Origin: Zelopaecilomyces penicillatus
Lineage: Eukaryota; Ascomycota; Sordariomycetes; Hypocreales; Pseudodiploosporaceae
Length of the DNA stretch: 64,000 bases
Assembly: GCA_005765155.1 (NCBI GenBank)
Contig: VCCP01000007.1
Location: forward strand, 1,195,501-1,259,500
Direction: 5' to 3'
Under the pieces are notes generated by a model. It was given only the letters and a program-made list of their open reading frames with translations. It was not told the origin of the DNA and did no database searches. The translations under genes and the position numbers were made by a program. This document shows, piece after piece, positions 47,401-60,888 of this stretch. The first letter of the stretch is position 1; each line of letters begins with the position of its first letter.

Positions 47401-49289
47401 CTCAATTAACTACCGGCTATGTAAGCCACCAAACGCAACTGTAATCCTGGGCCTAAACGCCTTTGTATTACTGCTACCTAATACTTGACAGAATCATTTT
47501 AGCCTGTGATGGTTAGATGTAAGGGCCCAACATGAAATTAAGGTTGATTTCTGACAGCCATGCTTGATAATGTCAGCTTTGGTGGAAAATTATTTCTGGG
47601 CCTCGAATCACGGGCGCATCATTTGCCATACAATCCAACAAAAATGCCCTGGATATTATTCATCCGGCGACTCCGTAGGGGGCGTCGATCATGATGCGGG
47701 GTTTGTTTCAAATTCCGCCAGCGTGTCTATGTAAGCAAGATGAAAGCAAAAGTCTGATGGCCAGCTTTCCACAAGGTTTGACCTGAGAAATTTTGGGAGG
47801 CGATGGTGGGAGTATAATGGTGTCTAGTGTCTCTAGAAAAGGAGAGACATTGCGAGAAATGCGTTCATCATGAGCAACCATGGCGATGAGTCTGAGTTGA
47901 GAAGACCCCATAGACATCAGTTAGTGGATTACAAAGACCTTGGTGGGTCTTCGTCTGAATCCTTCTTGACAGCTCTCATTGTACTGCGCAGCGAGCCAAT
48001 GTCAATATCGTCCATTCTTCGGCGAAAAGACCGGACGATACCTGGGGAAAAAGAGTTGGAGTAAGGGAGGGGGGGTGTTCGAATTTTAAATGGCGTTTGC
48101 CTGTTTGAACTGTCCGTACACCTACACCCAAAGGAGGACTTTTGGGCGCTGTCCCAGGATTAAAATCGCTACCATGACTCTGTGGCTGTGGTCAGCAACC
48201 AAACCTCCAGGGCTGAAGCAGCTTCGATCCACAGGGCCAGGAAAGAACAAAGCTAAGCGAGTACAAGTTAGCTATCAAATGTACGTTCAATTACTTAAAG
48301 CGGTATCGTGGATGTTTCCGGATATGCACATGCTGCTGGATCTAGGGTCGTTTTAGTGTCGTCTAAAGTCTTGCCGCGCCACGTGAGTGGCGGGATAATA
48401 AGCTCTGTTACAACACAGAATGCCATGGATCGAGCCGCGCCAAAAGTCGCCAAGCGCGCCTACAAGGTACAGCGTCACCCAGATATTCGTACGCGTACCC
48501 CCCCACCCCTTCCTTCCTACATTGCGCCGAGATGCTCTTTGCTGAAGGCTGTACTACGTAATAAGCAAGGAAGGCTTTGAGGTGGACCCTACTTGCCTTC
48601 CCGCACACGGCACACCCTCAACACCAACCGTTGTCCTCCTTGCTTCTTCTTTTCACATGCCGAGCGGCAAAACACCACTGACGCAGCCCTTCTGTCGATC
48701 GCAACGCAGAACGGTCTAACTCCAAAGTTCCTCATACAGAGACTAGAGCTTCCGCTTTCCGTGGCGCCTTAATGTTCATGTGCTACATAGCCAGCTATCT
48801 ATTTGTTTAGCCTCGACCCTAACCCTTGGCTCTGTGCACGTCTGGGTGCAGAATCGGCCATCCTGAAGTCAAAACAAGAGAACGTGGTGGTGCAGCGTCC
48901 GAGTGCCGAGAGCTCAACGTTACCTGCGGAACTGTTCCCGTGTTCGCAGCCGCCTCTGGCTTTCATTTTACTATGTGCACTTTGCCGGGTATTGGGCTAT
49001 CCCCGGACTCCGGAAATGTCGGCACCTGACAAGGCGCGGAACAGAAAGCAGCCCCTGCACAGCTCTCGTACGAGTGGGTAGACGGGTTTCCTATTCTGAT
49101 GTCCATGCGAGGGAGAAAGCTCAACGGCCCACTCGCTTCGGTCGCGATGAGATTGCGCAGCGAACCGCACTGCCGGTGCCCTCCAACATCGTCCAGATTT
49201 CGAGGTTGGTTTTTGGACCAATGATTTCCATCTTGTGGCACCGCACTTCACTAACTACCTGGCTGGGCAGGTGCGTGTGTGCATATTGA

Positions 49290-49365
49290 GCTACGTGGGT
49301 GTGGTGTGGTGTGGGTGTGTGTCGTGTACAGATATGCGACGGCGACGACGACGACGACGACAACA
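49290..49365 (+). repeat. GT-rich and (CGA)n microsatellites
   Basis: GGTGTGG/GTGTGT units at about 49,297-49,325 are followed by CGA/CGG trinucleotides at 49,336-49,362. Confidence 0.85.
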
Positions 49366-52300
49366 ATGAACACGTTTGGCTGTTGGTTATGTTGGCGGCT
49401 GGCTGGATATATGCGGCCCAAATATTACTACTTTGTTGTGCCTGCTGACTTTGTAACAAACCTAACCAGCACACCACAGCACCCACCAACAGGTACCCTC
49501 CCAGCTTCTTCAGCCTCTGCGCCTAAAGGCACAACTAGACCAATCTGGTCAATGGAATGGCATCGGGGTGAATGCCAAACGTACTCTCCGTCTTTATTCT
49601 GCATGATTACCACGTACGAGGATCTGCGCTGCTGGGGATGGAGTGTGCCGTAAGATTCAAGATTGTGCTGCTTCTGCAACCATATCCTAGCATTGATGTC
49701 CCCTTGGTAGCTTCAACTTCAACCGCTGTGTGGTGGTACGAAGGGCAACGACCGCTGTCGGGTTGATCGACGGCGCCGTGGCTCCGAGCCTCCGACCCCG
49801 AGAAACCCAATCATTCATCAACGGCTCTTGGTATGAAAGGCGTATGTATACCTTGGTTGATGGATTGCTCGCCATGCTGATAATATCCAACTCTGCGTTT
49901 GTGACTTGCAACTCATTCCAAATCCCAATGTCCCAGCGACACGGAAATGGGCACTTCAATATCTGATGTGCACGTTTGCGTGCGATATCGTCATAATTAT
50001 GGGCATTGATTGCATCCTAATGGAAGTCCCGATGAAGCTCTTGACTTAAAATTGCGACACTGTACAGAGCAAAATGTCGGATGCGTATTCTTGAAAACTT
50101 TTGGTGACGAGCGTTTCAACTCAATGCATTGTATCATAGACTCAAAACCCATCTGCCAAGACCTTATGCGCCCTCAGCTCCAGAGTTCAGCAAACGAAGT
50201 CTTTGCCAGAAAAAGCAAAATGATGCGCGATGAACAATTACTCGTGTGTTTCGCTCTCGTTTACAATTATTGTATCCCTTACTGGGGAGCACAGAGCCCC
50301 ACGTTATCTTTGGTCATCGGGGAAGTGATCCGAGAGTTCACACAGTGGTCCTCGTGGCAGTCCGGGATAAAATCTCGCTCTCGCGGAATTCTATTTGACA
50401 CCAAATTCCCGGCCCGCGGCAGTGCCTGATAGTGAGATACGCATTGCCGTGTCTGGGGTGACATCGTGGCTATTTTTGTTTTCAGCGCAAAGACCACCTC
50501 TGTCATACCCCGAATGCACACTCCTTCTATCTGCCGGTGGTCGACGGCTTCGGCAAATTAGCCAACATTAAAAATGTGTGTCAGCACCGGGGGTTGCATC
50601 TCATCAATATGTACGCGTACCATGTGCGAAGTACGAAGTCACCAACAACATCGCCATGGGCAGTAGCATCATTGCAGATGACTCTGGCACGGTAGTTGGC
50701 TCATGTATTGCGTGGCTGCTCCACCAAATAGCCAGCCGCACTTTCGACATCAAGACGAACCTTCAGCCGTTAGACAAGTTACCAAGCCCTGTCTATGTGC
50801 CAACCACCTCATCTCAGTGTCATGCTCTGTCGCTACCAACAACGAAAGAAAAGGAACGCCTGCAACCTGACAGTCTACAACGCATGGTGTGGCGGGCGGT
50901 GTGGACAAACGGCAAACTTCTCCTGGGGTGTGCCTTGTGAAGGCTGGGGCCTCATACGTACTACTAAGCCATATACAAAACTAGTGATTCTTTGTATGAC
51001 GCCGAGATCCCACTAGGGTGCACAGGACCCTTGCTTCCACACCAAACATGACCAAATGTCGCCTGATTGAGGGGAGCGAATTTTGGCAAATTAGCGTGCT
51101 TGCGCCACACCTACGACACCTAATACAGTACGACTGCCCAAGTTATACATGTGGGAGAGGGTGTGTGTCTGTGTCTGTGTATGTCCACAGTGGCATGGGA
51201 AATGGTCCTCCCCCCTCCGAGAGAATGACGAGTAACGAACACAGGTTCCCTGTGATTCCTGAGTCTTGACCCACGGCCCGGGGGCGGCTGACTGGGGACC
51301 ACTGGGGACAATCCGATCCTGACAGCACCGGTAATTAGCGCGCTGCCTCTCTTGGGGCCTCTGGAGGAGATTCTAGAGGAGAGACAAGAGAAGACACACC
51401 TGAAGTCGACATGTGGCGCTGCGCTTCAAGCTGCACAGAAGCGCCAATGCAACCTCATGACATGGCAAATAAGGTACAACCGGGACTCACTCGATGCATC
51501 CCTTGATTCCCGTGTTTTAGAGCCAAAGGGTAGCCGAAGCCTGGCTGTCGCCTCGTCTCTCCAATACTACTACTCCATATTATGGACACAATCATCTTAC
51601 ACCGTACTCCGTACTCGATACCCATTTATCCCAGTGCCCGCACAGAGCGCCCGCTCCTCATATTATTCTTCACCCTCACCCCTTCTCGCTGCTCCTGGTA
51701 GGACTCGGTCCTCGGACTTTGCCAAGAAACGGGCTTGGGGAAGGGCATGACGAAACCGGGTCTTTCATATACGCATTCTCCCGCCATATACCACCACTAT
51801 AAACGTCGCTACCGTCACACTTCTGGGTCTAGTGAGTTGGCCTAAACACATATAGATGCATCCTCTTGTTCCTTCGCAGCGACGGGTGGATATTGGCCCC
51901 TCACTTGGAGGGATGTTTTATTACCATTTCCAGCCCTTGGAATCAGGCACCACCGGATTATCAACATGTCCCTTTCGCCGCCAGTTACAACTACAACACG
52001 AATTGCAAATCTGATGTCTCTCATGTTATATTGTCGAGAACAGCATCTAAGGGGGTACTGTACCCCCACCCTGCACGAGTAAACTCACGATGGATCTTCT
52101 TGTCGTCACTCCATATGTGTTTTGAATTGCCAGTTTCTCATCTGTGCTTGTAGTTGTGAGATTTCTGGCCGTGGATTTGGCCGTCCCCCGTCTTCCGACT
52201 TTTTTGCCGTCGTTTTCGTTCTGCCTACCTAGGAATTTGCTGGCAGCTCTCGTCATCCCAAGCTCACGACCAAGGATTATGAACACTTGCGAGGAGGCTA

Positions 52301-53672
52301 CCGGGGTTGTTGCCCCTAAGTATTTCCCCACCTGCGGAGTTTGCCTAGCTGTACGAATGAATCTTTCGATAGCTGCGCGCTTTCTTTATATTTCACAGGC
52401 AGAAGTCGAGTGAACGGGTAAGTTCAAAGCTTTGCAGCATCATGCCATCCTCAACGGCTCCGAATCTCAAAATAATCTATTCCGCTTGGTCATGATTCGT
52501 TATATTAAAAGGAATAATATAAGTCTTTCTCTTAAGATTGTTGAATAGACGACAAGGGCTCCATGTGCGTGTGGGGGCACTATACCTAACATCTGAAAAG
52601 GTGCTCAATCCCGGAACCCATAATCCAAGGGATCTCCAAAGAATCGACAATGGGCTTTAGATATGGTCAGGCACTCTGCCTTTTCTAGCTCGGACGATGT
52701 CTGGGCTTGGTAATATTGAAAAGGCATTTCTCCCGTCATTCAGGCTTAATGTCTAGGTAATGTTTCTCCAAAGAGCCCACCGTCCAAATCTTGGCCTGTT
52801 TTCTTCTATTGTGCGGTGAACCAAGATGCCAGGTTCTCTCTGAAGTCAGGGGTATCTTACTCCCTGTGATCATTGCAAAAAATACACAGATAGTCAAGCC
52901 TGTAGTCAAACAATGTGAACTAATAGTTGCTAGATGATGGACTTTTGTGTTGACTGCACAGACCCCCCCATCCAGCATTACATCCATCAGGTTAAACGGC
53001 GAGGCGGTCTGATCTCGAGGCAAATATTTACTTCGGGTGTGGGGGGGCATTTTCTTTTTTTATCGAGACCGAGTTTTTTCCCGCCATATTCTGAAAAGAT
53101 GATGTACAATTGGTCTAATGATTGTATGTAGGGGGTCAGGGTCTGGTGGTTGGGCTGACAGGATTCTTCCTACCAAGGACAGCCGGCTCTTGTATTATTG
53201 CGTATCTGTGAACTTTGAAAAACACCGATTCCGGTATTGGCGCGCCTCGCTTCCTTTTCTTCATCTTCCTTGGCACACAATGACTGCCTTCCTTGGCTTG
53301 GTGGGCAGTTCATACAAAAACAGGTATTCATCCGCTGTTGGTTGCGTAGATTGGCAGGAAAAGTCATGAAATGCAACACTAAGTCCCAAAATAACAGATA
53401 AAAGGGTGCCCAACAACAAAAGCACAGCATGATTGCAGGAATGCCACCATCCGGCCCATTGGCCGGCCCAATTCGGGACCCCCCCTCCCCCCTTCTGTCC
53501 AGTCTAATCTCATTACCTGCAGTGGCAACAGCAGCTGTTGGGGGAACAACCAACACAGAGGCCGCCAAGTTTTCCTAGTATCTCAATCAAATACACGTAC
53601 TTTATTTATCTATACCCGCTTCTCATCGCTCGGGTCCGTAGAGAGATGTAAACCCGTCCGTGATGATAGAGA

Positions 53673-53685
53673 GGGGGGGGGGGGG
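53673..53685 (+). repeat. Poly-G tract (13 G)
   Basis: An uninterrupted G run within a GA-rich context. Confidence 0.9.
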
Positions 53686-54754
53686 ATGAGTGGGGAACAT
53701 GGTGTTACTCGCCCTTTGCAGGAGCTGAACATCAAATACAGATGGGGGGAGTGGAGTGGAGGGGGTAAGGTGATTGCTGAGCGGAGGAGGAAGTGGCAGG
53801 ATCTGAACTCGTGGTCAGTTTTAAACCAGCAGCCCAAAATAAACACGACCAGGTCAACTCAAGTGTGTGGACGTGAGCATGGGTGGAGTACCCGGTACCG
53901 ACGTAATTCGTATATCGACGAGGCTGGGGGGAGGGCACGAATTAGGTATGCCCCGTTATGGATTTGTGACGAGAGGGATTGATTGGTGTTGCTTGTGGAC
54001 TATGCAACACCGGCCTCTAATCCAGAGGATTTAAACACACCCGTTACCCATGCCTTTCCTGTTCTTGCTGAGCTAAATCACCATAGCGAGCCACTGGTAC
54101 TGCTGACCAGGATGTGTGGATGTTATAAAACTCCACAGAGAATGAGCGTGGTAAGATGATGTTCAACGGGAAGTGAGCTATTCCTTTATATGAAGAAGGA
54201 GAAGGGAAGGCAGCTAGATGATAGACGATGCTGTGTCAGGCCTGAGTTGTTTTGAACCGCGTGTTGCCACCACGACGGATAGTGCTCGAGAGCAGGGATG
54301 ATTGTGCTAAACACAACACCAACTGCAGTGTTTTCCATTACAAAAAACAAGTTGTCACTCATGCCATAGGTTTCTTTTTTCCCCTCTGACAGAGTGAAGG
54401 ACATTGAATAGTATTTAGAAACATCTTTTTATTCGTAAGAACAATGTTCGCCCATATGTCCCTCTACTCTTCCTAGTCATTATTAGCTCATAAAAGCGAA
54501 CAGCTGCTGATACTGTCGAAGAAAACCACGACATTGAAACGCATACAACAGGTTCTATTGTTTGGTTACGATAAAACATCATGTACATTTACTATGTGGA
54601 AAACGTCTGACTAGGACTAGGTTAACCGTCAACATGCGAAACAAAATGTAGCAAAATATTGTCAGTTGCTCTCAGGACTATATCAGGACTCTAATACTGG
54701 TCATCCGGTAATGATACCATGCGAATTATGTCAAATGACAGCAAAACACATTCT

Positions 54755-54773
54755 TCACACACACACACACACA
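54755..54773 (+). repeat. (CA)n microsatellite
   Basis: About nine CA units. Confidence 0.9.
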
Positions 54774-57556
54774 TCTTCATTATGGCTCTTCACGTAATGG
54801 CAGTTTGTCGCTTCCCTTCAATATAGCGAAGGACTCTAGTGAATGTGACAAGGTGATACTCAACCTTTTTTTCTGCTTCTTGCCGTCCAAAGCCAGAAGA
54901 GGGAAACAAAACACTTTCCATCAAGTGGGGGAAAACAAGAGAATCGAAACGAACAGGCAATGCAACGACAGAACTCTCACTATCCGCAATGCAGACAAGG
55001 CGGGCTTGATTGATTATTGCACATATAAGACTGCTCTGGATCTTTGAGAAGCAACAGAGGCACGATACTTCTCGCCTGATGTTGAATCTATGTGTCTTCC
55101 TCGAGCTACCGAAGAATAATATTGAAGAGTGAATAGTAGAGTGAGGTGCTTTGTCATCTGAGATCCATCTATCTCCTGAACGGACTTTACTGATATAAAT
55201 GGCTCGATAGTTTGTACTGCAACTCGTCTATTAGTCGCTGTTTTCTTCTACCTCTACATGTGAAGTTGAGGATATATCAACCTTACAATCTTATGTGAGA
55301 CGCGATACTGGCTGCTCAATGTCGATGCATTATGTCGGGTATATAGAAAAGCCACCTCGGCCAGATAATTGCCTCGTTATGCTCAATTAGAAAGAGTGCA
55401 TTAGAGTTTAGTCTCCCGTTTAATCAGCTGCGGCAACCCCTTCCGGTGGTCTCTTTATTCTTGTCTTGATCGTCATGCTCACATGACTAAGAGGCAGCTT
55501 TGCTAGATTCCTCCTCACGAAGCGGTTGTGTCAAAGACTTCAGCTCGGTGGACTGTGCGGAAATATACTTTGGCAATCCTTTATCATGATGAATTGATGT
55601 GACAACACCAAACAGAAGGGACAAAATAGAAAACTGAGACGGGCACAGATGTCCACGGGCCGATGAACCTGATACGTATGCCACCCTTGATATCTATTCG
55701 AGCAAGTGCCGAGCTGTAATATAGGGTGGCACACTACCGGAGAGCAGCTATGTACGTCGAGCCCAGGCTGAAAACCAATAATCAGTTACCTTGTCGCATA
55801 ATTGCCCATGCTCTATTCTTCATGCCAGGTGCATAATACAGAATGTGACAGCCCGGCGCCAAGTTTGCTGCGCGGTCTGTGTCACAGCCTTGTGCCTATA
55901 GGCGGACCCGGCGCCACGTTTTTTTTTTTTTTGTTGCAGCTTTCAACCGAGCGGGGAAATATAAAGACATTCGGCAGGTCGAGGAATGAGCAAGTATTAG
56001 TCCGTGGAATAATACTGCATACATGTATGCTTGGAATTCCCCCGATGGAAGAGGGCAAGCTGCAGCCACTCGGGCCTCGAGTCCGTGTACAGGCAGAGGC
56101 TGGGGAACGCAGGAGGGCCAATATCTTACCCGGCTCAAGACAGGCTGCTCACAACCTGCTTTATTGGTACCTCGATGTTAACGGACAGGGCCCCTTCGTA
56201 TAGTCCCTGCGATGACAATGCTCAGCAGCCCATAAGTGGCGGGGTATAAGGCCGTTTTTGACACGCCTAGATCATGTTCAATAATGAGCCATAATGGCTT
56301 TTGGTGACCCAACCAACTCGGCATAACGACTCCTCCTACGTGTGGGAAGCTAGAGCCAAGCTTGGTAGAGTAAGCATGTCCAAGCGATGAGTGACTGACC
56401 ATCTTGGGGCCTGAGAAAATAAATAGGGAGTGGCATGAGTAACCGTTGAATATACAGATAGGGTTCGGCGGGCCCGTTGCCATCAATGCAACATACAGCA
56501 CATGAATACTCCGCAGCTTTCCCATACTGTACTCGCAAGTGTTGGGCGTGGCATGACAGGCAGGAAGGCATCTCATGTAACCTACTCACGTTTCGTTTAA
56601 GATCCAGCCCTTGGAGAGAATTGCAACGGTGGCAGCGAGGAATACGAGGCCACGTGCCCATCAGCCCGGCAGTTTCTCAGATTGGAGACATCGGCGTCCG
56701 TGCCACCACCCGCCGACCAGGCTGTGGGACGCGCGAGCCGGCAACGTTGTGGATGAAAACGTCTGCTAGAATTGAACTAAACAACAAATGGCTCTATTAG
56801 ACAGCAAAAATCGCCAAGCAAGTTGCCAAATATCCTGGAGATTGTGAAAAACTAGCAGGCAGATAGATGGCTTGTCGATGGACCCAAGGGCAACATATAT
56901 CGTCATTGTCACAGCAGTGTCTAGCTTTGTACATTCTGAATCACTGACAATATGATTTCGCTAAGACGGTTGACGAAGTCTGATCTGAGCTGCTGTTCCA
57001 CATTCTCTAGTGATTTGCGTATAACTTTGGGCCATCACAAAATGGTGGTACCCTTTAGCAACTCTCATATCCGTTCGTTCCATGTCTCCATCGTTCCGTC
57101 CGGAGTGCCACCGCAAAACCCCTCAACTCTCTAGCAATGGCAGATATACCTCCCGCAAAATGTCCAGGCAGTAGCAAAAATGAACTAAGCTCAGTGAAAT
57201 TTATCCCTGCTCGGAAATTACAAAGAATAGCCTGCAAGGGCAACATGCCTTTGTAAATAAGGAAAAGAAGGAAAAGGAGAGAACAGCGGGGTATAGCAAG
57301 CAAAATTTCCATAACTTGTCGAAGATACAAACTTTAGCAAGATGAAAAGAAAAGAGAAAAACAAAGGCAGCGCAAAAAAAGGGTTGAAATCGAAAAGGCT
57401 CTGGGCCTACCCTCCAACGCCATCCATCGCAAGTCACCTATACAAACCAGATGCCTACCAATCCCCCCTCTCAGAACAGACAAATAAGAAGAAAATAAGA
57501 GGATGCCAAATGTCCAGTTACCAGATCTTTGTAGATAACAGAAGAAGGACTGGCGG

Positions 57557-58887
57557 TTAAATCTCGCCATCATCGACGTCGTATCCGTTGCCCCTTGTGT
57601 AGTAGCTTTCTTCGTCATCCATCTCGGCGCCAAAATAGGCATCTCCACCAGACTTTGCGAACGCTAGGTTGCCGTAATCTGTGGCAAATCCATTGTTGCG
57701 AATCAATGGCTTCTGGTCGACAGGACCAAAGATGGACTGGGGGGCAGCTTGGACAGTGGCAGCGTTGCTGAAGGTGATGCTGTCACTCTCTGGTGCAGAC
57801 TCGCCACTCTGGGCTTGTGCAAAGGACTCAGCGATCGTAGCGTTTGCCTTTGTGGCGGCCCGGCGAGTAGGAGTCCCGGTCTTCTGGCCTGAGACAGCTC
57901 CTGCAGCCTTTTGGCGCTTGGAACGGTTGGATGGAGTTTCTGGGTCATCCATGTCGCTATAATCTTTGATGGTATCATCCGCGTCATCTTCTTCTTCATC
58001 CGACGCGGAACGCTTGATAGCTGCCTTGAAGGTCCGCTTACGAGCAGTGCCAGTGCGGCTGCCAGTGCCTCTGACGGGGGTTGGCTTTGAAGGCGTGCTG
58101 AAAGCGCTACCACTACCAGTTCCGAGGGAAAGGCTGTTCGCAACGTTGCCGCCGTTTTTCTCAACCATTCTCAGAGTCTCGGCATCCTTTTTGATGGATC
58201 TAAACTGGAATTGCATACCATCTCCGGTGGACTGGCCGAAATACTTGGCGATATCTATATAGTAAACCGTTAGCACCAGCACATTGTACAAGCTCAAACG
58301 CCGAACAACAGCGCAGTGGTTCCATTGGTTTGAAAAGAAGATGGGGGGGGGGGGGGCAGCGAGCGCATAGAATCAAGGGTGTTGGCTTCTGCTCTTGATG
58401 GAAAACATTGTGAAAATATGCGTACTGTTCGTCTCCACAGCATCCTTCGTGGTCGGAAGATGCTCGCCAACATCAAGATCTTTCATATCACGGCCACTTT
58501 TTCGGCCTTCTTGGATAATCAACACCTGAGCGCGCACTCGGCGAAATCGATGGTTGAGTGCATGCTCACTCATGTCTGAGCCGTAACAAGACACAATTTC
58601 TGGGACGAAGCGTCAACCTTCGCCCCAACAGAATGCCACAGGTAGGCTATGAATATGGGAAACAAGGAGGGTGAAGGAATGGGGTTGTGAAACACAACAA
58701 GGAAAGAGGGACGGATTTTCCTTCGGGGGGGGCTAAAGGGGTACACGTAGGGTGAAATCATGGTCATTGTCATATGCTTACCTTTGTAGTTCCACTTGAC
58801 ATCAGGATGCGCTGCAACGATAGCTCGAACTAGACGAGCTTGCGCCTCGTAAGTCTTGTAGTTTGCTTTTGAGTTTGAAGGCGCCAT
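57557..58887 (-). CDS. Fungal nuclear-type protein with N-terminal DNA-binding-like motif
   Basis: Two exons (58782-58887 and 57557-58254) join in frame at GGTAAGC...ATATAG to 267 residues. The N-terminus (YKTYEAQARLVRAIVAAHP, then WNYKDIAKYFGQSTGDGMQF and FRSIKKDAETLR) is a Myb/SANT-like three-helix pattern common in filamentous-fungal proteins. The middle is Ser/Thr/Gly-rich and basic (ARKRTFKAAIKRS), followed by an acidic stretch (SDEEEDDADD) and RSKRQK, plausible nuclear signals. The C-terminus is acidic. Function is unknown; chromatin or DNA association is an inference. The intron is about 527 nt, very long for this genome, and contains a 14-G run. Confidence 0.8.
58343..58356 (+). repeat. 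Poly-G tract (14 G) inside an intron
   Basis: A G run on the + strand, so poly-C in the transcript. It lies in the long intron of the nuclear-type protein gene. Confidence 0.9.
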
Positions 58888-60888
58888 GATGTATTAGATT
58901 GGCTGTGATGATCGGCGGTTAGCAACTAACGGTTTGGCTTGAAACATGGGCTGTTGACAGAGAGAAACTGAGAACGCACTTGGAGAATAGAAAGACGGGA
59001 GTGTGGCTGTTTAAGAAGCTCTCTTACTACTAGCCCAAGAAGATTCAATGATGAATAGGTGGAAGTGCCAGGATTTAGCAACTGTGAAGAAGAAGAAAGG
59101 AGAAAGAAGAAGGGCGAGTGGGAGAGAAGTGAATAAATACTGGCGGTATCAGTTGGCAGTTCAGATGCCAGGTGACAGACACTTGGAGTTGCAATAGGGC
59201 AGGCCGGCCCACTTATAGAAAACAAACACCTGAAAAGAGGTGTTGGGGGCAAATTTGATACTGGCAGTTTGGACAGAGTGTAGGTGATGGTAAAGGGAGA
59301 GGAAAGGGGAAAAAAGACTTCCGCAGCAGATGTAAGGGTCTGCTGTCTGGAAAGCTGGATGAAGAGATTGAGGAATGACAAAGACAAATGAAAATAGGCC
59401 AACCAATTGGTTGGATAGTCCTAAATAAAGCAAAGGATGATGATGCTACTAGATATCGCTAGATATTGCTAGACATTGCTAGTTATTGCTACCCCATAAG
59501 GACAGCAGGTCTGGAAGCTACGCTCTGCGGAAGGTTGGCACTTTCCACAAAGCTACATTGTAGGAACGATTCTGGAGATACGAAACGAAAAAAAGAACAC
59601 AGAAGATAGGAAAGGTAGATTATGCTTACCAAGTAGGTACTTTAAATACACTGCAGTAATCGCGCTTGGTATATATGGCTGGTTTCACACCACTCCTAAA
59701 GCTTGGTGAAGTTGTCAGCATCTCGCGCTCCATCACCACCACTGCTCTCCTGCGCAGCATACTCGAGTATCACTGCACCCAAACACATGAGCAAAAGCCA
59801 ACTCACCTTTGCAGACGTCCGCCCACGAGCTCTTGCACAATTCTTTTGGCACTTGAGGGGACACTACTGCCCCTGATTTGCAAAGAAAAGTAAAAAGAGT
59901 TCGGTAGTGTGCGGTTGACCAATGCGATAGTCTGACTATAGGCGTAACACAGATACGGTTGGCAATAGTAGTAGTATACCGTTTCTGTATACGGGTTGGT
60001 AAGGCTGCAGTGGTACTCTGGTGACGTCTTGTTGGTGGGTGCGGAAACCACGGCAACTGGGGGGGGGGGGGGGGGGGGCGCAACAAGTACTTTGTACCGC
60101 TTGTACGGCACAACCAGTAATGGTGCGAAACTAAACAAAGGACAATTACGTCGTAAAATTATGACTCCAGTGCAAATAATTATCACGGACTCGGCTGATT
60201 ACTAGTCCAATTGGGCAATGTAATGGACAAACAGACCGGCTTTGTGTGGATGTTCTACGACAAAAGTTGGGTGACCAGGCATTTTCTCTCTTGAATTATG
60301 GAGTGTCTACCTAGCCTGGTGCTACATGGTGCAGATCGCATAGTACGATACTCCCAGCCAAACCTCCATACAGCACATGGCAATCAACAGCGCATCTTCA
60401 ATTGCAAGATAATCGGGGCAGCACTTCAAGAGGCGTTTTGCATAGTCATTACAATAATTAATTGATGCATCCAGGGCTCTGAATGCGCGGTGCCTGCCGG
60501 CTTTAGTAGCGGCGTTGTGGTACCGCTCTATCAGGACTTAACGTCGCCTGCACCCATTGCCCGTTTCTATATGTGAGTCTGCAAGCCCCTTTATCCATAT
60601 CCATGTCATACCGCCCATATCTTGGCTGCTTTTCCGATTGCCGGCAATCCACTCAGATAGTAGTCTTATTACCTTTTCTTTTCATCCCGATGGCATGGTC
60701 CGCAACAAAGTTATCCGACTCTACTCATCATTCCGATGTCTGCAAGCAAGCATCATTTGCCTTTCACAATATACTCCTAACTCGCCATAGCAATCCAAGT
60801 TCTATCCGTGTAGTCGCCCAATTTTGCAATGCGGTGCAGTTATTTATCCAAGTTGCACCTCTGTTCAAGTGTATAGCCTCAACGGCTT
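58888..60888. other. Intergenic region upstream of the nuclear-type protein gene
   Basis: 2 kb holding the promoter of the leftward gene. It contains degenerate TTGCTAGA/TATCGCTAGATA repeats at 59,445-59,492 and a 20-G run. No coding evidence. Confidence 0.45.
60059..60078 (+). repeat. Poly-G tract (20 G)
   Basis: The longest G run in the window, prone to slippage and to sequencing error. Confidence 0.9.

Larger units (their letters stand above)
40186..57556. other. Long intergenic region without supportable genes
   Basis: Over 17 kb of near-normal base composition in which frames are short, scattered on all strands and without conserved motifs, signal peptides or consistent exon joins. The largest single frame (42,309-42,983, minus, 224 codons) is Gly/Arg/Cys/Ser-rich and looks like a chance frame in GC-rich DNA. 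I saw no tRNA or rRNA. Microsatellites and homopolymers are frequent and are listed separately. The sequence does not show RIP-type AT enrichment. It could hold regulatory DNA, long non-coding transcripts, or lineage-specific genes with many short exons that cannot be recognised by eye. Confidence 0.6.
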
